64,000 nucleotides of DNA from Candidatus Gastranaerophilales bacterium (GTDB lineage Bacteria > Cyanobacteriota > Vampirovibrionia > Gastranaerophilales > Gastranaerophilaceae), in NCBI GenBank assembly GCA_944322785.1, contig CALUPW010000003.1, positions 62,001-126,000 on the forward strand, in the 5' to 3' direction. The translations under genes were made by a program, and so were the position numbers. Under the pieces are notes generated by a model that saw only the letters and a program-made list of their open reading frames with translations, was not told where the DNA came from and ran no database searches. Shown piece by piece: positions 1 to 9,714 of the stretch; within the stretch, counting starts at the first letter, position 1; each line of letters begins with the position of its first letter.

Positions 1-1
1 G

Positions 2-67
2 GCGTTTGTTGAAAGCACTCTTAGAGAAGCTGTGGATTCAAATATTGATGTAATCGAGGTGGCATAA
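2..67 (+). CDS. C-terminal fragment of an unidentified upstream gene
   Basis: An open frame runs in from the left edge for 21 codons, ending ...NIDVIEVA and a TAA stop. The last A of that stop is the first base of the next gene's ATG (TAATG overlap), so the two genes are probably translationally coupled in one operon. The fragment is too short to identify. By position it could be an Fe-S or sulfur metabolism partner of the desulfurase, but that is only inference. Confidence 0.55.
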   Translation, partial: AFVESTLREAVDSNIDVIEVA

Positions 68-1263
68 TGAGTTTGATATATTTAGACAACAACGCAACAA
101 CAAAAGTTGCACCGGAAGTTCTTGATGTAATGCTTCCCTATTTTAAAGAAGAATATGCAAACCCTTCAAGCATTTACGAATTTGCAAAAAAATCCAACCA
201 TGCTGTTCGTGAGGCAAGAGGTGTGATAAAAGATTTTATTAATGCTGCAAACGAAAAAGAAATTATTTTCACCTCCTGCGGTTCGGAAAGCGCAAACACG
301 GCTATTATGGGCGTACTAAACATGAACAAAAACAAGCGCCACATTATCACCTCAAAAGTCGAACACCCCTGCGTACTCAATCTATATCAAAATCTTGAAA
401 AACAGGGATATAAAGTTGATTATATCGGAGTTAATTCAAACGGAGAACTTGATCTTGCACAGCTTGAAGAAGCAATAAATTATGACACGGCTCTTGTTTC
501 AATAATGTATGCCAATAACGAAACAGGTGTTATTTTCCCGATTGAAAAGATTTCGGAAATTATTAAATCAAAAAATAAAGAAACTAAATTTTTTGTTGAT
601 GCAGTTCAGGTTGCAGGCAAAATTCCGATTGATGTTCAAGCTGCCGAAATTGATCTTCTGGGAATTTCAGGACACAAATTTCATGCCCCGAAAGGTGTCG
701 GTGCTTTGTACGTAAATTCAAAAACACTGATTACACCTTTAATCATCGGTGGACATCAGGAAAGGGGCAAACGTGCCGGAACTGAAAATGTTCCCTACAT
801 TGTCGGAATGGCAAAAGCTGCGGAACTTGCCTCAGACAATCTCAAATATGAAGCAAACGAAGTTAAAAGACTGCGTGACAAACTGGAAACAGGTATTTTG
901 AAAAAAGTATTTAATGCAAGAATAAATACAGGAATTGCAAGCAGAGTACCGAATACTTCAAACATCGGTTTTGAATATATAGAAGGGGAACTTATTCTTC
1001 TTCATTTAAGTGATTTAGGAATTTGTGCAAGTTCCGGAAGCGCCTGTACATCGGGTTCTCTTGAGCCGAGTCATGTCCTACGTGCGATGAATGTTCCGTT
1101 TACAGCCATTCACGGAAGTATCAGATGGTCGCTTTCAAGATACACAACAGAAAAAGAAATTGATTACGTTCTGGATGTTCTGCCGGGAATAATCGACAAA
1201 ATAACCTCTCTTTCTCCATATCAGGATGAACTTGCAAACCTTAAAAAACTTAAAGGATTTTAA
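67..1263 (+). CDS. nifS: Cysteine desulfurase, NifS/IscS family
   Basis: This PLP enzyme takes sulfur from L-cysteine, giving alanine and an enzyme persulfide used for Fe-S clusters and tRNA thiolation. The 398 residues match the usual length. The N-terminal YLDNNATTK motif is typical of the family. The PLP lysine is K204 in SGHKF. The catalytic cysteine is C327 in SSGSACTSGS, followed by LEPSHVLRAM, which is closer to NifS-type than to SufS-type enzymes. It overlaps the upstream stop by one base. The thiouridylase MnmA (35.3-36.3 kb) is a likely sulfur acceptor. Assignment to the family is firm; the NifS versus IscS label is a matter of taste. Confidence 0.95.
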   Translation: MSLIYLDNNATTKVAPEVLDVMLPYFKEEYANPSSIYEFAKKSNHAVREARGVIKDFINAANEKEIIFTSCGSESANTAIMGVLNMNKNKRHIITSKVEHPCVLNLYQNLEKQGYKVDYIGVNSNGELDLAQLEEAINYDTALVSIMYANNETGVIFPIEKISEIIKSKNKETKFFVDAVQVAGKIPIDVQAAEIDLLGISGHKFHAPKGVGALYVNSKTLITPLIIGGHQERGKRAGTENVPYIVGMAKAAELASDNLKYEANEVKRLRDKLETGILKKVFNARINTGIASRVPNTSNIGFEYIEGELILLHLSDLGICASSGSACTSGSLEPSHVLRAMNVPFTAIHGSIRWSLSRYTTEKEIDYVLDVLPGIIDKITSLSPYQDELANLKKLKGF

Positions 1264-1291
1264 AGTTAATAAAAAATTCAAATAAGAAATT

Positions 1292-1345
1292 TATTTAAGC
1301 CTAAAGTAGTATGATTATTTAAACATAAGACTTTAGGCTTAAATA
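1292..1345. promoter_or_regulatory. Perfect 16-bp inverted repeat, probable terminator or regulatory hairpin
   Basis: Positions 1292-1307 (core AAGCCTAAAGT) pair perfectly with 1330-1345 (core ACTTTAGGCTT) around a 22-base loop. It lies 29 bases after the desulfurase stop. The stem is AT-rich with only one short GC core, and no clean T-run follows on the plus strand. It could be a terminator, an mRNA 3' end stabiliser, or an operator for the next gene. Confidence 0.5.
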
Positions 1346-1437
1346 TTTACAGGAATTTTTGATTTTTTCAAAATGGCAGCTTCGTAGGATAGTTTTTAAA
1401 AATAAGCAGCCTTATCCTGAGCATAAGGAGTTGCTTT

Positions 1438-2412
1438 ATGAAAAAATTTATTATTACTTTATGCCTTCCTATTTTATTAGGATTTTCCATGACTGCGGCA
1501 CTTGCTGCTAACACACAAATTCTTGATAAAATTGAAAATTCTCTTTACGGTTTTACATACACGGGCGACAGCGAAAATTCAAGACTTGACAGAATAGAAA
1601 ATTCTGTTTACGGGACAGTTTCACAAAAATCAGCAACCGAACGAGTTGCCAGACTAAAAAAAGATTTATCTGCTGATTTGATAGGTCAGGAAATAGAACC
1701 AAAAGAAGACACCTTTGCGGATGATGAAATAGCATACGTTGGAGAAGAACTTAAATCTGCGCCAAATGTAAGTTATCCTGCAGTAGATGAGATGGAAGAG
1801 ATGGTATTTAATAAAGTTACGCCAAAAGATGACATTAAAAAACGGCTTTCTCGTCTTGAGATGAAAATGTTCGGTAAAGAATATAACGACGATCTTGCAA
1901 CCAGAACAGACAGACTAAAAGCTGAAATTAAACCGCAATCTTTGATGGACAATCAAATTGCACAATCCTCAAATGAATTTTATGATGATTATGTGCCGCC
2001 GCTCGGGGCTGATTATCATTTAAACAAGTATCAGCAGCATGATTTTTTTGATTATGATAGCTTTAATGCACGGCAGGCAGCTATGGAACAAGCTTTTGAA
2101 AACGAAAAATACGGTCAGGCTCCAATTCCGCCTTCACCGAAAAAATATAATCTCACAACTGTTGAAAAAAATGTACTTAAACAAACATTTAAAAATGATT
2201 CAACGGAAAACAGACTGACAAGGCTTGAAAACGCAATGTTCGGAACACAATTTGATTCCGATGACACAGAAACCAGAATAAATCGTATATCAAGCGCATA
2301 TAATGCACAAAAATCCGCAACTAAATACGACAGCAACAGATTTGCCCAAAACATGACAACAGCTATGCAAATAGGAACAATTCTTCTTATGGTTCTTGCG
2401 TGTATCTTATAA
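1438..2412 (+). CDS. Secreted protein with internal RLxRLExxxFG repeats
   Basis: The family is not recognised by name. The 324-residue product starts with a clear Sec signal peptide (residues 1-24, ending AALAA). It then carries at least four divergent copies of a roughly 30-residue unit with the pattern ENRLxRLExxxFG, near residues 31, 50, 135 and 260, for example SRLDRIENSVYG and NRLTRLENAMFG. The middle is acidic and tyrosine-rich. The last 15 residues are hydrophobic (IGTILLMVLACIL) and could be a membrane anchor. The ATG has a good Shine-Dalgarno sequence, AAGGAG, 7 bases upstream. A periplasmic or outer-surface structural role is plausible but unproven. Confidence 0.8.
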   Translation: MKKFIITLCLPILLGFSMTAALAANTQILDKIENSLYGFTYTGDSENSRLDRIENSVYGTVSQKSATERVARLKKDLSADLIGQEIEPKEDTFADDEIAYVGEELKSAPNVSYPAVDEMEEMVFNKVTPKDDIKKRLSRLEMKMFGKEYNDDLATRTDRLKAEIKPQSLMDNQIAQSSNEFYDDYVPPLGADYHLNKYQQHDFFDYDSFNARQAAMEQAFENEKYGQAPIPPSPKKYNLTTVEKNVLKQTFKNDSTENRLTRLENAMFGTQFDSDDTETRINRISSAYNAQKSATKYDSNRFAQNMTTAMQIGTILLMVLACIL

Positions 2413-2444
2413 CAAAATTCCGCAGTTACTCTGCGGAATTTTGT
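2412..2444. terminator. Bidirectional terminator between convergent genes
   Basis: A perfect 14-bp stem, 2412-2425 against 2431-2444 (core TTCCGCAG/CTGCGGAA), has a 5-base loop. T-rich tracts follow on both strands. It overlaps the stop codons of both flanking convergent genes, so one hairpin likely ends both transcripts. Confidence 0.85.
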
Positions 2445-5400
2445 TTTGGTGATTTGAACAAATTTTTTATTTCATCAATACTGTCTTTTACATTCTGAAC
2501 CTGATTTTTAATATCTTCCTTCTTTTGTTCAGCCTGCAGTTTCAATTGTTCAGCCTGCTCCTGCGCCTGCTGTTTTTTAAGTTCATTTTGCTGTTTGGCG
2601 GTTTCAATATTTGTTTTAATTGTTTGTTTTATATTTTCTGTACTCGTTTCAATCTGTTCTTTCAGACTTGGGCCTTCTATTCCTGACAAATCCGGATTGG
2701 AAAGCCATTTAAATGATTTAACCGAACTTTTGCTCTCTATTCCTCCGTTAAAATTAACTTTGAAATCTTTATATTGAGCATTTCCGCTTGATAATTCAGG
2801 AATGGCGTCCACATTTTCATTTTTAGGATTTGAAGTCATTGTTTTAATGATATTTGCTGTCAATGTTCCGAATTTTGGAATATATGAAGTTAATTTGTCA
2901 ACGGAAAGCTCGCCGAGAGGTCCAAGAGCTGCCACCACATCACTGCCAAGTCTTCCTAAAATAACAAGATTAGCGGTTCCGTTTAATATGTTATATTTAC
3001 CGGTTATATAATAAGCCATTGATGGTCCGCTTGCTTTTATTGAAATATTTTCAGCCCATCCGTTGTTAAATGTCATATTGCCTTTTATATACTGAAAATT
3101 TGCACTGTTTTTAATAACTGGAACAGTCGAAATTGCAGAAAGGGCTGTTTTCATAACAGCATTTGCAACGATATTGTCTGCGGCAAGGAGATTTTCAATT
3201 TTACCGATACTTAAAAATGCACCGTCTGCAACATCAAATGACATTTTTCCTTTTAAATTTTTAATCATTTCAATATCCGTTGCACCGGAAAGTGTCACGT
3301 TTGCCGTAAATCCCAGAGTTCCGGAAAGTGCATTTTTAATTCCTGCAGCACCTTCGATTGCTTTTATTGCATCAAGTCCGCTGCCGGTGATATCAACGCC
3401 AATTTTGCCGTTATACAAATTATATGCAACATCGCCTCCAATATCTCCGGAAAAGGCTTTCCCTTTTATATTTTTGAGATTAAATATTCCGTTATTCGGA
3501 TTGAATGTAAAATCCGACGTCAGATTTTCGGCAACAATACCGCCTGAAGTTATATTTTCAAGAGTAGCGCTGCCGTTTGCAAGTTTTCCGCTTAAATTCG
3601 CATTAAGATTTTTCATGGAAAACTTCATATCCGGAATGTTCAATTCAGGCACTTCCACATTTCCTTTTAAAGTCGGATTTAGGATGGTTCCGCCGGCTGT
3701 AAGGTTTCCTTTCAGTGAAAGCAAAGAATTATCACCCATCAAAGGTACGGGCATCCCTATAAGTTCGGGGACCACAACATTAATTGAAAGGTTTTGCGTT
3801 TTTGAAAGGTTATTTATGCTGCCGTCGATTTTTGCAATTAAAAAGCCTTCTGATGTCATTTCCGTATCAGAAATTTTTAAAGAATCATTTGAATATACAA
3901 GCGTACTTTTAATTGTGGACGGTTTATTTTTTGATTTGTCTATGTCAAGAATTTTAAAATAATTGTCGGGTGTTGCATTGATTGCGATATCTGCTTTTTG
4001 TGCTTTTGGATTGCCAGAAATTTTAACGCTTAATGGTAAACTTCCTTTTGCTGTCACAAAAGAACGGAACTCTGCAGGAAGCATGTTTTTCAAATCATTT
4101 GCATTCAGTTTACCGTTTGCGGATATATCAATACACAAATCCTGCGACATATAATCTTTAATTCCGCCTGTAATATCAATTCTGGAATTGTCAATCAAAA
4201 GATATGCATTATCAATATTTATGTCATTTTCATCCATTGTAATTTTTGCTGCCGGAGCTTTTAGCAACAACGCCGGATTGTCGAGATTTGCAGATGAAAG
4301 ATTAAGAACGCCTTCATATGAACTATCTTCAGTTGTGAGATTTAAACTGCCGTTAGCAAGGGAAAGGGTTGTATTTGATGGTATATTTTTTATTTTAAGA
4401 TTATCAACCGACAAATTAAGAGCGGGCGACGGGTTTGAAAGCTTACCCTTAAGAGTTGCTTCCATTGAAAGTGTACCGGATTTAAAATCGTTTTCTTTTA
4501 AAAGCGCAACCTGACCTGCGGCAGCAGCAAGAGCTTTTATAAGCAGATTGTCCGCAACAAGGTACAAATCTGCAACAGCATCTGAAGTTAATGTACCGTA
4601 TAATTTTAAAGGCTGATTAAATACCGTAAATGAAATATTCTTTATATTCACGTTGTTATCAGAAAAATCCGCATCTGCATTAATTTTGTCTATCAAAATA
4701 TTATAAAGTTTATAATTTATTGAAGCTTCGGGTATTTTAAAATATCCTGATGAGGTAACTTTTTGCGTATCACCTGATACATAAAAATTCGCATTAATAT
4801 TACCTGTGGCGCTCAGTGTGTCGAAATCGTTTATATCAAAGGATTTTGCAACACTGTCTATCAAATTGAAGAAGTTGTTGATACCTGCATTTGCAATTAA
4901 ATGAACATCATATTTGAAATTTTTGCCTGTTTCAATCGTTGATAAAAGAGAAATATTTTCGTCTTCTGCCGGGTGAAGTGTTGCGACAATTTTCGCTTTT
5001 TTCTCTTTAAGTTCCGCATTAATAACTCCTTCCGGCAATTTTTGACCGTCAACTTTTACTGTTATTCCGTCTGCGGAAATTTTTCCGGTATAATTTATAT
5101 CGTCAAAATTACCGTAAGTTTTAATATCGGCTTTTAGGTTTCCTGCAAGACCGTTATTATGTATTTTGTCAAAAATATCAATTATATTTACAAATGACAT
5201 TTCTGCTTTTTTATAATTATCTTCATTTTCGACATTTTTAATAATTTCCTGCGGGAAAACAAGGTCATTCAAAACTAAATCCGGCATAATATAATTTTTA
5301 ATTTTTAAGTCATAGCCGAAATGTTCTTCCCCGTCAAGAAATATTTCACCTGCGGCTTTAACTTTAACTTTTTTATTCAATATAAAATCCGTCAAGTAAA

Positions 5401-5965
5401 GATAACTGCCGTCCAGATAATATTTTTTGTCTGTCGGAATATCCACAAACTCTACATAAAATTTTTTTAATATGATATCAGGCAGATGATTTGAAAGTTT
5501 TAAACCAAACGGAAGTCCTGCCACAGTCTGAGAAGTTTCATTGTCAGACGGAACTGATTGAGGGATATAGTCTTCTATTAAAAAATGTCCGTCTGATTTT
5601 ACATCAAGTCTGAGCTTTGTATTTTCAACCGAGATTTTATCAAGTTCCACTTTCTTTAACAACAGAGGCAAAAGAGATAATTTTATTTCAAAATTATCAG
5701 CCGAGAGAAATTTTTTATTTTCCGGCAAGGTAAATTCAGCATGAGCAAGCTTTATACCTGCGGTTAATTTTGGAGTCGTAACTATTTTTAACTCATTTAA
5801 TTCCGCATTCAATCCCGTTGAATTCTTTATCAAATTAACGATATCACTGTTATATTTTTCAATTATTCCATTAAGAAAAAACGGAACAATTAAAAATGCC
5901 GCATAAAGTATTAAAATAATACTTCCAAAGCCTATTGCCGTAATTTTAAATACTCGTTTTTTCAT
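2426..5965 (-). CDS. AsmA/TamB-like giant envelope protein
   Basis: The 1179-residue protein has a single N-terminal membrane helix (residues 8-30) followed by an AsmA-type N-terminal domain that includes the KKVELDKISVENTKLRL segment. A long body of repeated beta-rich units (NGSLNLTTEDSS, ISGNPKAQKADI) follows. A C-terminal AsmA_2-like domain around residues 900-1050 includes LKGKMSFDVADGAFLSIGKI. The tail from about residue 1105 is rich in Gln, Lys and Glu and predicts a coiled coil. AsmA-clan proteins act in phospholipid transport or outer-membrane homeostasis, and this one fits a diderm envelope. The ATG follows AAGGGGTGTT. The Gln/Lys coiled-coil tail is unusual for the family. Confidence 0.88.
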   Translation of the reverse strand: MKKRVFKITAIGFGSIILILYAAFLIVPFFLNGIIEKYNSDIVNLIKNSTGLNAELNELKIVTTPKLTAGIKLAHAEFTLPENKKFLSADNFEIKLSLLPLLLKKVELDKISVENTKLRLDVKSDGHFLIEDYIPQSVPSDNETSQTVAGLPFGLKLSNHLPDIILKKFYVEFVDIPTDKKYYLDGSYLYLTDFILNKKVKVKAAGEIFLDGEEHFGYDLKIKNYIMPDLVLNDLVFPQEIIKNVENEDNYKKAEMSFVNIIDIFDKIHNNGLAGNLKADIKTYGNFDDINYTGKISADGITVKVDGQKLPEGVINAELKEKKAKIVATLHPAEDENISLLSTIETGKNFKYDVHLIANAGINNFFNLIDSVAKSFDINDFDTLSATGNINANFYVSGDTQKVTSSGYFKIPEASINYKLYNILIDKINADADFSDNNVNIKNISFTVFNQPLKLYGTLTSDAVADLYLVADNLLIKALAAAAGQVALLKENDFKSGTLSMEATLKGKLSNPSPALNLSVDNLKIKNIPSNTTLSLANGSLNLTTEDSSYEGVLNLSSANLDNPALLLKAPAAKITMDENDINIDNAYLLIDNSRIDITGGIKDYMSQDLCIDISANGKLNANDLKNMLPAEFRSFVTAKGSLPLSVKISGNPKAQKADIAINATPDNYFKILDIDKSKNKPSTIKSTLVYSNDSLKISDTEMTSEGFLIAKIDGSINNLSKTQNLSINVVVPELIGMPVPLMGDNSLLSLKGNLTAGGTILNPTLKGNVEVPELNIPDMKFSMKNLNANLSGKLANGSATLENITSGGIVAENLTSDFTFNPNNGIFNLKNIKGKAFSGDIGGDVAYNLYNGKIGVDITGSGLDAIKAIEGAAGIKNALSGTLGFTANVTLSGATDIEMIKNLKGKMSFDVADGAFLSIGKIENLLAADNIVANAVMKTALSAISTVPVIKNSANFQYIKGNMTFNNGWAENISIKASGPSMAYYITGKYNILNGTANLVILGRLGSDVVAALGPLGELSVDKLTSYIPKFGTLTANIIKTMTSNPKNENVDAIPELSSGNAQYKDFKVNFNGGIESKSSVKSFKWLSNPDLSGIEGPSLKEQIETSTENIKQTIKTNIETAKQQNELKKQQAQEQAEQLKLQAEQKKEDIKNQVQNVKDSIDEIKNLFKSPKQNSAE

Positions 5966-6012
5966 AACACCCCTTAATCCAAATTTATTTCCAATTGTAT
6001 TTTATCATAAAA

Positions 6013-6882
6013 TTATTTTTTCAGTCTTACAGGCTCAACTGTCCATTTTATAGAAGGATTTTTACGAAACCAGGTGAGCTGCCTTTTTGCATAATTTCTT
6101 GTATTCTGTTTTAATTTTTCCTTAGCTTCATCCAAACTCATCAAATTATCCAGATACCAAATAATTTCTCGATATCCGATTGTACATACAAGATTTTTAA
6201 TACGTCCGTGTTTTTTCAACAGATATTCTGTTTCCTCAACAAGACCGTCCTTTATCATATTATCTACACGTTTGTTAATTCTTTCATAAAGAATTGACCT
6301 TTCAAAATTCAGTCCGTACCATTCGACATCAAACAAAGGTTCCTTTATATATTCTTCCTGCTGTTTATCAGAATATTTTGCAATTTCTATTGCTCTGATA
6401 AGTTTCTTTTTATCATTGACTTCAATTTTCTCAGCTCTTTTCGGATTTAATTTTATTAGAATTTCTTTTAATTCTTCGTAGGACAATTTTGAAAGTTTTT
6501 CCCGTTCCTCATAATCCGGTTCAACTTTCGGTACATCATAATTTTCCAGCAGCAATCTGAAATACAAACCGGTTCCGCCGGCAACTATCGGAGTTTTACC
6601 TCTGGTCAAAATATCATTTATAACATTTTCCGCATCTTTTGCATAAAGCCCAGCTGAATAATCAAACTCAGGTTCCACTATATCCATCATATGATGCGGA
6701 ATTTCATCCCGTTCTTCAAGTGTAGGCTTGGCAGCACCGATATCAAAACCTCTATACACAAGCCGAGAATCAGCCGATACAATTTCTCCGTTTACTTTTT
6801 TTGCAAGTTCTATTGAATAAGCGGTTTTACCTGAGGCTGTAGGTCCGACAACTGCAATTACTTTAGGCTTTGATTTCATCAT
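6013..6882 (-). CDS. miaA: tRNA dimethylallyltransferase MiaA
   Basis: MiaA transfers a dimethylallyl group to N6 of A37 in tRNAs that read UNN codons. Visible motifs are the P-loop GPTASGKT (residues 13-20 from this start), DSRLVYRGFDIGAAKP, the H-H-M-M-D loop, and IVAGGTGLY. The frame is open to a further ATG at 6927, giving 304 residues. The start at 6882 (MMKSKPKV) is preferred because family members begin just before the P-loop and because it reduces the overlap with the upstream membrane-protein gene to 20 bases. The Shine-Dalgarno sequence (ACGGAAC) is weak, so translational coupling is likely. Confidence 0.93.
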   Translation of the reverse strand: MMKSKPKVIAVVGPTASGKTAYSIELAKKVNGEIVSADSRLVYRGFDIGAAKPTLEERDEIPHHMMDIVEPEFDYSAGLYAKDAENVINDILTRGKTPIVAGGTGLYFRLLLENYDVPKVEPDYEEREKLSKLSYEELKEILIKLNPKRAEKIEVNDKKKLIRAIEIAKYSDKQQEEYIKEPLFDVEWYGLNFERSILYERINKRVDNMIKDGLVEETEYLLKKHGRIKNLVCTIGYREIIWYLDNLMSLDEAKEKLKQNTRNYAKRQLTWFRKNPSIKWTVEPVRLKK

Positions 6883-7711
6883 TTTTATCTGTTCCGTTAA
6901 ATTCTTTTTCGTAATAGCTGAAAACAAGAACTACAACATATATAATAAAATAGAAACAGATGACCATTACAAGAAGGTAAAGCAGCGGATGTAATATTGC
7001 AAAAGTGCTTAAAAATGACACAAATATATTAAGTATTGAAAGATAAATAAATAATGCAACAGATTTTGGGAATTTCACAAATACTTTTTTAATGGATTTA
7101 AATAATGCAGTAAAAGGATTTATTGTTGAATAGATAATTTCCGGAATCCAGAACATAATTAAAAATGATATAAGCGTTGTTGTACCCATAATCAAAAAAT
7201 TCCAGAGATTAAGCTTTATCAATTGCTCGACAGTCAGAGAATCAATAAAAAGTTTCATATCTTCGGTTGAAGAAAGCGCAGCCGTTATCTGATCCTGCGT
7301 AAAAACATTGCCTATATAATGAATTCCGAACTTATAAACAAGTGTTCCGGCAAGAGAAACTATAAATAAAAATATTAATATTAGTCCGATAAAAGAGAGA
7401 AAATATTTTCCTATACCATAGGGAATTACTTTAAAAAGATTCATTGTTGCTTTTGCTCTGTCTTCATCAAGAACATAAACCTGTCTTGAAACAACAATAG
7501 CATTTTGCACCATATAAAACCAGCCGGATAAAAAGGCGGCTGTCATGAATAATACAGTTATAAAAGCAAGAATAATTTCAGCCGGCTCATTTACAACCGC
7601 ATTTGAAAATGCAAAATAAAATGACAATATCCACATAAACAAAACAAGCGGAATTGCAAGAATTATACAATCATTTGCCGTTTTAAAAGCCTCTTTATAA
7701 AGTTTAAACAT
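6863..7711 (-). CDS. Multi-pass membrane protein of unknown function
   Basis: This 282-residue protein has about six predicted membrane segments, near residues 14-36, 45-72, 100-125, 168-195 and two in 215-262. Soluble loops are short and there is no obvious catalytic motif. It begins with ATG after a distant GAGGTAA. Its 3' end overlaps the miaA start, so the two are co-transcribed. The layout resembles glycerophosphoryl-diester-type or DUF-type integral proteins, but I cannot assign a family. Function is not recognised. Confidence 0.75.
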   Translation of the reverse strand: MFKLYKEAFKTANDCIILAIPLVLFMWILSFYFAFSNAVVNEPAEIILAFITVLFMTAAFLSGWFYMVQNAIVVSRQVYVLDEDRAKATMNLFKVIPYGIGKYFLSFIGLILIFLFIVSLAGTLVYKFGIHYIGNVFTQDQITAALSSTEDMKLFIDSLTVEQLIKLNLWNFLIMGTTTLISFLIMFWIPEIIYSTINPFTALFKSIKKVFVKFPKSVALFIYLSILNIFVSFLSTFAILHPLLYLLVMVICFYFIIYVVVLVFSYYEKEFNGTDKNDEIKA

Positions 7712-7754
7712 ATATTAATATTTACCTCAGATGTTAAAAATCAGTATCCCCTGA

Positions 7755-8915
7755 TTACTTAATAAGTTCTTCCTGTTTTTCTTGTTTATTTTCAATTTTA
7801 TTGTTCATCTGGCGACGGCGTTTGCGGCGTCTCATCAAATCCACAAATGCCTCAAGCCTTGTAAGATAGCCTGCTTTACCGGTTTGCTCATCCATAATCA
7901 AAGGCAAAATCGGAATGTCGCAATTTTCCCTCATTGCAGGAAATATATTCTGCGACATGATTTCCGGCATACAGGTAAACGGACTTATATGAATAATACC
8001 GTCAATTCCACGTTCGTTTGCATACGCAACATCCGATACACATTCCAGTGCATCCCCTCCGATATCACGCATCAAATACGGCTTTGCAAGACGGTTTGCT
8101 CGTTGAAGGTGAGTTTCACCTTTTCTGAACATTTTTGGTATTATTGCATCCTTTAAAAAGCTTCCGACTGTCAGGCTTTTTCTTGTTTCAACACCCATTT
8201 TGCCCAGTTCTTTTACTATATCCTGATTTGAAAATCTGTCACATACAAGATAAATTTCACCTGTTATATCAACATGCAAAACTTCACGGTTTTTGTCGTA
8301 TTTAACTTTATCCATTTCTGCAAACGCCAGTTTTTTTGCTCTGTTTAACTGCCTTGTGTTCATGGCATCATCAACAATCTTTAACGCTTTTATGAAATGT
8401 TTTTCAGCATCACCGAATGTTAACTCCCTTGCTCGCAAATATGAAAGTTTGCGTTCTAAATCGTCAAGAAGAAAAACTTTTCTTATTGCAAGAACTATTG
8501 CTCTTACAAATAAAACAGGATCACTTTTTCCGCTTATCTGCTTTAAGAAATTGTACATTCCTTTTATTCCGTCATAAAGTTGCAGTTCAATATAGTTTGC
8601 ATGATATCCTAAATCAGACAAGGCATTGTTTATACATTTTCCGTATTCACCGAGCCTGCAGCATCCCGGAGATGAAATCATTGCGACATAGTCCGCTCCG
8701 CCTTCAATAGCTTCAATAAAGTTTCCCATTATCAATTTGTACGGAAGGCAAATTGCCTCAGGCGAATGCTTTGTTCCGAGCGAAAGCGTTCTTTTGCTTG
8801 TGTATGGAGGTACAAACGGTTCAACTCCAACTTTTCTTAATGCAGCTGACCATGCAATATATATTGTGCCCATGTGGGGAAATGAAACTTTTATTTTTTT
8901 CTTTTGATTAGTCAA
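7755..8915 (-). CDS. 2-hydroxyacyl-CoA dehydratase/activase-related Fe-S protein
   Basis: The 386 residues resemble the HgdB-like/DUF2229 part of CoA-substrate activase proteins: SPEAICLPYK (C56), SSPGCCRLGEYGKC (C85, C86, C94), and a later HISPFTCMPE followed by PLIMDEQTGKAG. These cysteines probably hold an Fe-S cluster. Large family members fuse this to an ASKHA ATPase domain, which is absent here, so this is a stand-alone half. The protein ends in a basic patch (RRRKRRRQ). The start is TTG with AAAGG seven bases upstream. The substrate is unknown. The GC-poor minus-strand neighbours run the same way. Confidence 0.82.
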   Translation of the reverse strand: MTNQKKKIKVSFPHMGTIYIAWSAALRKVGVEPFVPPYTSKRTLSLGTKHSPEAICLPYKLIMGNFIEAIEGGADYVAMISSPGCCRLGEYGKCINNALSDLGYHANYIELQLYDGIKGMYNFLKQISGKSDPVLFVRAIVLAIRKVFLLDDLERKLSYLRARELTFGDAEKHFIKALKIVDDAMNTRQLNRAKKLAFAEMDKVKYDKNREVLHVDITGEIYLVCDRFSNQDIVKELGKMGVETRKSLTVGSFLKDAIIPKMFRKGETHLQRANRLAKPYLMRDIGGDALECVSDVAYANERGIDGIIHISPFTCMPEIMSQNIFPAMRENCDIPILPLIMDEQTGKAGYLTRLEAFVDLMRRRKRRRQMNNKIENKQEKQEELIK

Positions 8916-8969
8916 TTTTATTGCCTTTCATTATTATGTCAAGTCTGATAATAAATTTTTAGAACATTT

Positions 8970-9581
8970 CTAGATTATTCCCTGTTTTTTCAAATCTTTT
9001 TTAATTTTGTCAAGCCCTGCCTGAATAATCCTTGATATACGGGATTGTGAAATATCAAATTCCTCCGATATCTCCCTCAATTTTTTTTCTTTAAAAAATT
9101 TATATTCGATAAGCTCACGTTCACGTCTGGGAAGCTTTTTCATTGATTCAAGAATATGTTCTTTCAATTCTGCAAATTCGATAGACTCCTCGGGTGTTCT
9201 GTCTTCAGCTTTAATTTGTGTCGGAACTTCAGCCTCCTGCATTTCATCAATAGACAAAATTGTTTTATAAACTTCTACTCTTAATTCCTGTTCTTCTTCA
9301 GCCTCCTGAAGTTTTTGCTTGCGGTTTTTAAGAGTGTACCATTTATAACGGCGCCGGACTTCGTTTCTTATAGCCCATTTTATTGCAGTCGAAAGATATG
9401 TATTGTTGTAATTTTCCGGCGGATTATTTTTAAACAAAATATAAAGCGTATGATTGCCGATATTTATAAGTTCCGGCAAATCAATTAAATGTGAAACCGA
9501 AAATTTTTGATACTCAACCTTTGCTATCGTTTCAATTAAATTTTTATAATCCCTGAGGTTAACCCTTTGTTCAGCTTGCAT
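8970..9581 (-). CDS. Small sigma-70 family sigma factor
   Basis: The 203 residues contain a region-2-like segment (TYLSTAIKWAIRNEVRRRYKW, residues 64-85) and a clear region 4 helix-turn-helix (LPRRERELIEYKF... EISEEFDISQSRISRIIQAG, about residues 150-195). A typical group-3 factor (FliA, SigB, SigF) is longer, with region 3. Here the linker is short and acidic, between alternative-sigma and ECF size. No anti-sigma gene is adjacent. It is divergent from the tandem universal stress gene, which may be a target, though this is not shown. Confidence 0.85.
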   Translation of the reverse strand: MQAEQRVNLRDYKNLIETIAKVEYQKFSVSHLIDLPELINIGNHTLYILFKNNPPENYNNTYLSTAIKWAIRNEVRRRYKWYTLKNRKQKLQEAEEEQELRVEVYKTILSIDEMQEAEVPTQIKAEDRTPEESIEFAELKEHILESMKKLPRRERELIEYKFFKEKKLREISEEFDISQSRISRIIQAGLDKIKKDLKKQGII

Positions 9582-9714
9582 GACTACATCACTTTATCCT
9601 TAGAATCCGCTTCTTACAATATAATACCAGAAAAAAATATAGATTACCAGATAATTTAATTTTCCTTAACATAATTTATAGTGAAATAAATTAAAATTTT
9701 AAAGGAGAAAAAAG

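Noticed and set aside
3174-3962. 262-codon open frame on the plus strand opposite the AsmA-like gene
   Set aside because: It is the antisense of a well-supported gene, lacks a ribosome site, and its translation is low-complexity Phe/Ser/Pro-rich, as expected for a reverse frame.
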